Origin: CAYMDS01 sp964576705
GTDB lineage: Bacteria; Patescibacteriota; Microgenomatia; Levybacterales; UBA12049
Assembly (NCBI GenBank): GCA_964576705.1
Contig: CAZNVI010000053.1
Coordinates: 1-7,771, forward strand
Reading direction: 5' to 3'
DNA: 7,771 nt
In this document: positions 5,412 through 7,771 of the stretch, piece by piece
Position numbering within the stretch: the first letter of the stretch is position 1
Layout: every line of letters starts with the position of its first letter
Notes under the pieces: model-generated
Database searches by the model: none
What the model was told of the DNA's origin: nothing
What the model saw: only the letters and a program-made list of their open reading frames with translations
Position numbers and translations under genes: made by a program

Positions 5412-7562
5412 TCATTTAAGAGCAGTTAATTTTGATTTTAGTTCTCCAAGCTTTTGAGCTACATCACCCAATGCCTCTTCAAACTCCTCAATATCCATTA
5501 CCAAATCTTCCTCTTTAATACCTAATGCTATTTGCTCTTCTTCTGTCCACCATCTATCAACAGACCAATGTAAGCTAGGATTAAATTTTTCTATTGATTG
5601 TATCTTGCACCTTGGCGAATTTGTGTTGAAAGATGTTTTCACGCCTTTAAATTGATTAAACAAGCTTACAGCCTCAATTAAATCGTTCTCTTCGATCGTA
5701 AATCTATTTACATCAAGTGTTTCCCCTATATTACTTGCAAGATAAGTAAAAACAGGATCTGTCTGTTTTTGATTAATTCTATCTTCGGAGGCTTTAGCAG
5801 ACTTTTTTGTAATAGCTAGTATATAAGTTTTTTTAGGAGTAGTGTAAAAAGCATTTACGGGTAATGAGATTATGCCATCTATGTAGCATTCATCCTTAAT
5901 AAATTGTCTTAATTTATCGTCGTGTAAACGATTCAGGATACCATCTGGAATTACAATAAAAGCTTTTCGTGTAGGTTTTAGGCTCCTTATAATCCATTCT
6001 AAAAATAGTCCTTCTACTCCTATGGCATTTACCTTATAAAAGTTTCTATAGTCACTATTGTTTTTTATTGCTTCTTTATAGTTACTGCTACCACTTGTTA
6101 CATAAGGCGGGTTGGTTAAAATTAGGTCATACTTATCTTCTTCTATCTTAGAAAGGGTTCCTAAAATTGTATTACTAATCAATTTAAACGTGGAGTTAAA
6201 TAATTCCGAAAAATTATTAGAAATTGTTGGATTGTTTTTTAAAAGTTCTGATAAAAATATCAGCATATTTGCTTTTGCTAAAATTATTGTTAGTCTTTCT
6301 TCATTCTCAAAACCTTTATCGTAGCCAACAAATTTGTACCTGCTAATAACATTACTTCCGCTTACTTGATAATAAAAAGATAAACCGTCCTCTGCTCTAA
6401 CCCTAATAGGTTCTAGAATAAAACCTCCAACCCCACAAGCAGGATCACATACTTCAGCATCTTCAGGTAAGTTTTCTATGTCTGACAACTCAATAATTGC
6501 ATCAATAATATTACGAGGAGTAAAATACTGTCCCCAATTTTTCTTACTAATGCTTTCTTTCATAAAATCTTCAAACACTTTAGATTTAAAACCAGGATCT
6601 ATATTTTTCATTTCGCCAAAGTCGTTAAATTTCTTAAGAATTTTGTAGAAAACTAAGCTGTGTTCCGGTACTTTTGGGTTTAGAACTGTCCCGTTAATAA
6701 TGGTTGTACCATCCTCTAGGCTTGGAGGAAACATCGATTTTAAATGTGGTCTTACATTCTCAGAATAATTTTTAAAGGCTTTATCTGGAGATAATGCATA
6801 AATATCCTTAAAATTTACTTTATTTCCCTTATCATCGTCGTCTAATATTTGAAGGTCCGATAAGTATTTAAAAATAAATAGCTCAACGAATGTGTATAAA
6901 CATTTTTCAGGGGTAGCCCCGCTTACCGACCAAACATCTTGCCAGATTTGTTTTGCTAAAGCAGAGGGGTTTATCGGAACGCTAGAAATAAGTTGTGAAT
7001 TGCTCTCGCTTATACTTTGTAATAGGTTAGAAAAATTCTTCAAAGTATTCTTTGTCTTTAAATTCAATTTATTAATATCCTCCTGATCCGTTGTCTGGTC
7101 AATTGAAAATTCCTTATTAAAATAATTTCCCCTTTCATCCGTTATCAAAGCATAGCTTCGAGATTTACCCGTAGTTTTATCTTTATAATCATTTTCTGAA
7201 GAGGGTTGATTTGGATTAAACCAAATAAATAAACTGCCATCGGTAGCAATCCCAAGAAAAGCACCCAAAACCTGTGCTAGATCATTTCCTTGGCGAATAG
7301 TTTCTTTCTGGTCATTCTCGGTCTTGAACTTACCCAAATCTTTATGCTCAAGGACCGCAATGACCTGGATATTTCTTTTATTTCTTCTATCGATAACTAT
7401 TGCATCGGGCTTACGATTGCCATACGATTTGTAATCCTTATTTTGAATAATGTTATACTTCTTAAGTTGATTTAATGTAGTGTTCCCCAAATTATAGAAT
7501 TCGTATGGACCTATTTTTAAACCGCTTTTCGTGAGGCCTTTTTGGATTAATTCTTCGGACAT
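5412..7562 (-). CDS. Fused restriction nuclease-N6-adenine methyltransferase (Type IIB/IIG, BcgI-like A subunit)
   Basis: This 716-aa protein has an HsdR_N-like nuclease domain at about 1-150: PDAIVID at 52-58 and LEHKD at 71-75 give the PD-(D/E)xK pattern (D53, E72, K74), followed by QKETIRQGNDLAQVLGAFLG and IATDGSLFIWF. A helical HsdM_N-type region (about 195-340) leads into the methyltransferase, with GQYFTPR at 344-350, the SAM-binding DPACGVGGF at 373-381, FVGYD at 411-415 and the catalytic NPPY at 484-487. The C-terminus (about 640-716) ends in a charged coiled coil and probably docks the specificity subunit. Classical HsdM is shorter and lacks the nuclease. No hsdR is present, so cleavage is probably done by this chain. 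An in-frame TAA two codons upstream fixes ATG 7562. Whether it cuts DNA is untested. Confidence 0.92.
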   Translation of the reverse strand: MSEELIQKGLTKSGLKIGPYEFYNLGNTTLNQLKKYNIIQNKDYKSYGNRKPDAIVIDRRNKRNIQVIAVLEHKDLGKFKTENDQKETIRQGNDLAQVLGAFLGIATDGSLFIWFNPNQPSSENDYKDKTTGKSRSYALITDERGNYFNKEFSIDQTTDQEDINKLNLKTKNTLKNFSNLLQSISESNSQLISSVPINPSALAKQIWQDVWSVSGATPEKCLYTFVELFIFKYLSDLQILDDDDKGNKVNFKDIYALSPDKAFKNYSENVRPHLKSMFPPSLEDGTTIINGTVLNPKVPEHSLVFYKILKKFNDFGEMKNIDPGFKSKVFEDFMKESISKKNWGQYFTPRNIIDAIIELSDIENLPEDAEVCDPACGVGGFILEPIRVRAEDGLSFYYQVSGSNVISRYKFVGYDKGFENEERLTIILAKANMLIFLSELLKNNPTISNNFSELFNSTFKLISNTILGTLSKIEEDKYDLILTNPPYVTSGSSNYKEAIKNNSDYRNFYKVNAIGVEGLFLEWIIRSLKPTRKAFIVIPDGILNRLHDDKLRQFIKDECYIDGIISLPVNAFYTTPKKTYILAITKKSAKASEDRINQKQTDPVFTYLASNIGETLDVNRFTIEENDLIEAVSLFNQFKGVKTSFNTNSPRCKIQSIEKFNPSLHWSVDRWWTEEEQIALGIKEEDLVMDIEEFEEALGDVAQKLGELKSKLTALK

Positions 7563-7568
7563 AGATTA

Positions 7569-7598
7569 ATAATACCATATTCAAATTCTCGATACCAA
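7569..7598 (-). promoter_or_regulatory. Promoter of the restriction-modification operon, leaderless arrangement
   Basis: On the minus strand TTGGTA (7593-7598) and TATTAT (7569-7574) are 18 nt apart. TGG directly before TATTAT makes an extended -10 element. The ATG at 7562 follows after 6 nt, with no room for a leader or Shine-Dalgarno. I see no operator-like inverted repeat or controller-protein gene, so expression may be constitutive. Confidence 0.6.
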
Positions 7599-7653
7599 TT
7601 TTTTTTCAGAAATAGTCTAACTTTTAAAATGACCGTGGGATGGTGGGTATTAG

Positions 7654-7771
7654 GAGTTGTTCAGAGCTAAAAAGGTAGATGATATTTTGACAGAATTCGA
7701 ACCTGAATAAAAGCTTGATGAATCAATCCAATTAGAGGCTTTATAGGCTAAAAACCAAGATATGCTCCCCC
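7654..7771 (+). pseudogene. Possible decayed coding remnant at the right edge
   Basis: One plus-strand frame reads ELFRAKKVDDILTEFEPE, then TAA at 7708, then KLDESIQLEAL, then TAG at 7744, then AKNQDMLP to the edge. The charged, helix-like composition continues across both stops, and both could have come from Gln codons by one C-to-T change. Other genes here use TAA and TAG as stops, so reassignment is not supported. On the minus strand a frame of about 40 codons is open from the edge to a TAA at 7650-7652, but its Ser/Phe-rich content looks like a shadow. The segment is short, so chance is a real alternative. Positions 7599-7653 hold nothing I can support. Confidence 0.22.

Noticed and set aside
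7687..7710. A tRNA T-arm-like string (minus strand GGTTCGAATTC)
   Set aside because: The position after the seven-base loop is T instead of the required C, the stem has a mismatch, and no acceptor stem, anticodon arm or CCA end can be formed around it.
4326..7719. AGCTTGAT at 4326-4333 and 7712-7719 as flanking direct repeats (target duplication) of the restriction operon
   Set aside because: An eight-base match between two flanks of this size is expected by chance, and neither copy sits exactly at a gene-module boundary.
7708..7746. Reassignment of TAA/TAG to glutamine, suggested by the right-edge frame
   Set aside because: Complete genes in the window end with TAA, TAG and TGA, so all three act as stops; gene decay explains the right-edge frame better.
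1..7771. CRISPR arrays, transposases, tandem repeats and rRNA genes
   Set aside because: No regularly spaced repeat, transposase motif or ribosomal RNA core was seen on either strand.

Overview
This is an AT-rich, compact window carrying seven complete or nearly complete genes, plus a gene start at the left edge and a possible gene remnant at the right edge. Genes abut or overlap, several pairs are convergent with shared stop codons, and most promoters place the start codon at or within about 3 nt of the predicted transcription start. Stops include TAA, TAG and TGA, so the standard bacterial code 11 is in use and UGA is not reassigned. Gene density, membrane-anchored proteins of unknown family, a split phosphotransferase and leaderless-looking genes would all fit a small-genome candidate phylum such as Patescibacteria/CPR. 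This assignment is inference; no ribosomal or other taxonomic marker is present.

Region 1 (1-2410, minus strand) starts, in transcription order, with a two-gene operon. The first gene encodes a central helical domain plus a phosphohistidine swivel domain. The second encodes a PEP-synthase/PPDK-type ATP-grasp domain. They overlap by ATGA. Together they look like one rifampin-phosphotransferase-like enzyme (RPH family) split at an interdomain linker, with the two halves in reversed order. Further left, positions 53-215 hold a possible promoter and a perfect 14-bp palindrome in front of a gene that runs off the left edge.

Region 2 (2408-4327) holds three membrane or exported proteins of unrecognised family. 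One is a 97-aa hydrophobic protein, divergent from the phosphotransferase operon across only 16 bp. One is a 371-aa signal-anchored exported protein. One is a small protein with a disordered N-terminus and two membrane segments, whose reading frame is broken by a single extra C near its start.

Region 3 (4308-7562, minus strand) is a two-gene restriction-modification operon. Its first protein fuses an N-terminal PD-(D/E)xK nuclease domain to an N6-adenine methyltransferase. The second is a two-TRD specificity subunit. No separate HsdR gene is present, and the layout resembles Type IIB/IIG systems of the BcgI kind. The operon has its own leaderless-type promoter and ends tail to tail in the small membrane gene.

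The most notable signals are the reversed split phosphotransferase, three promoters with an identical 6-nt gap between the -10 box and the start codon, a near-palindromic divergent start region carrying two opposed -10 boxes, and the fused restriction-modification enzyme.
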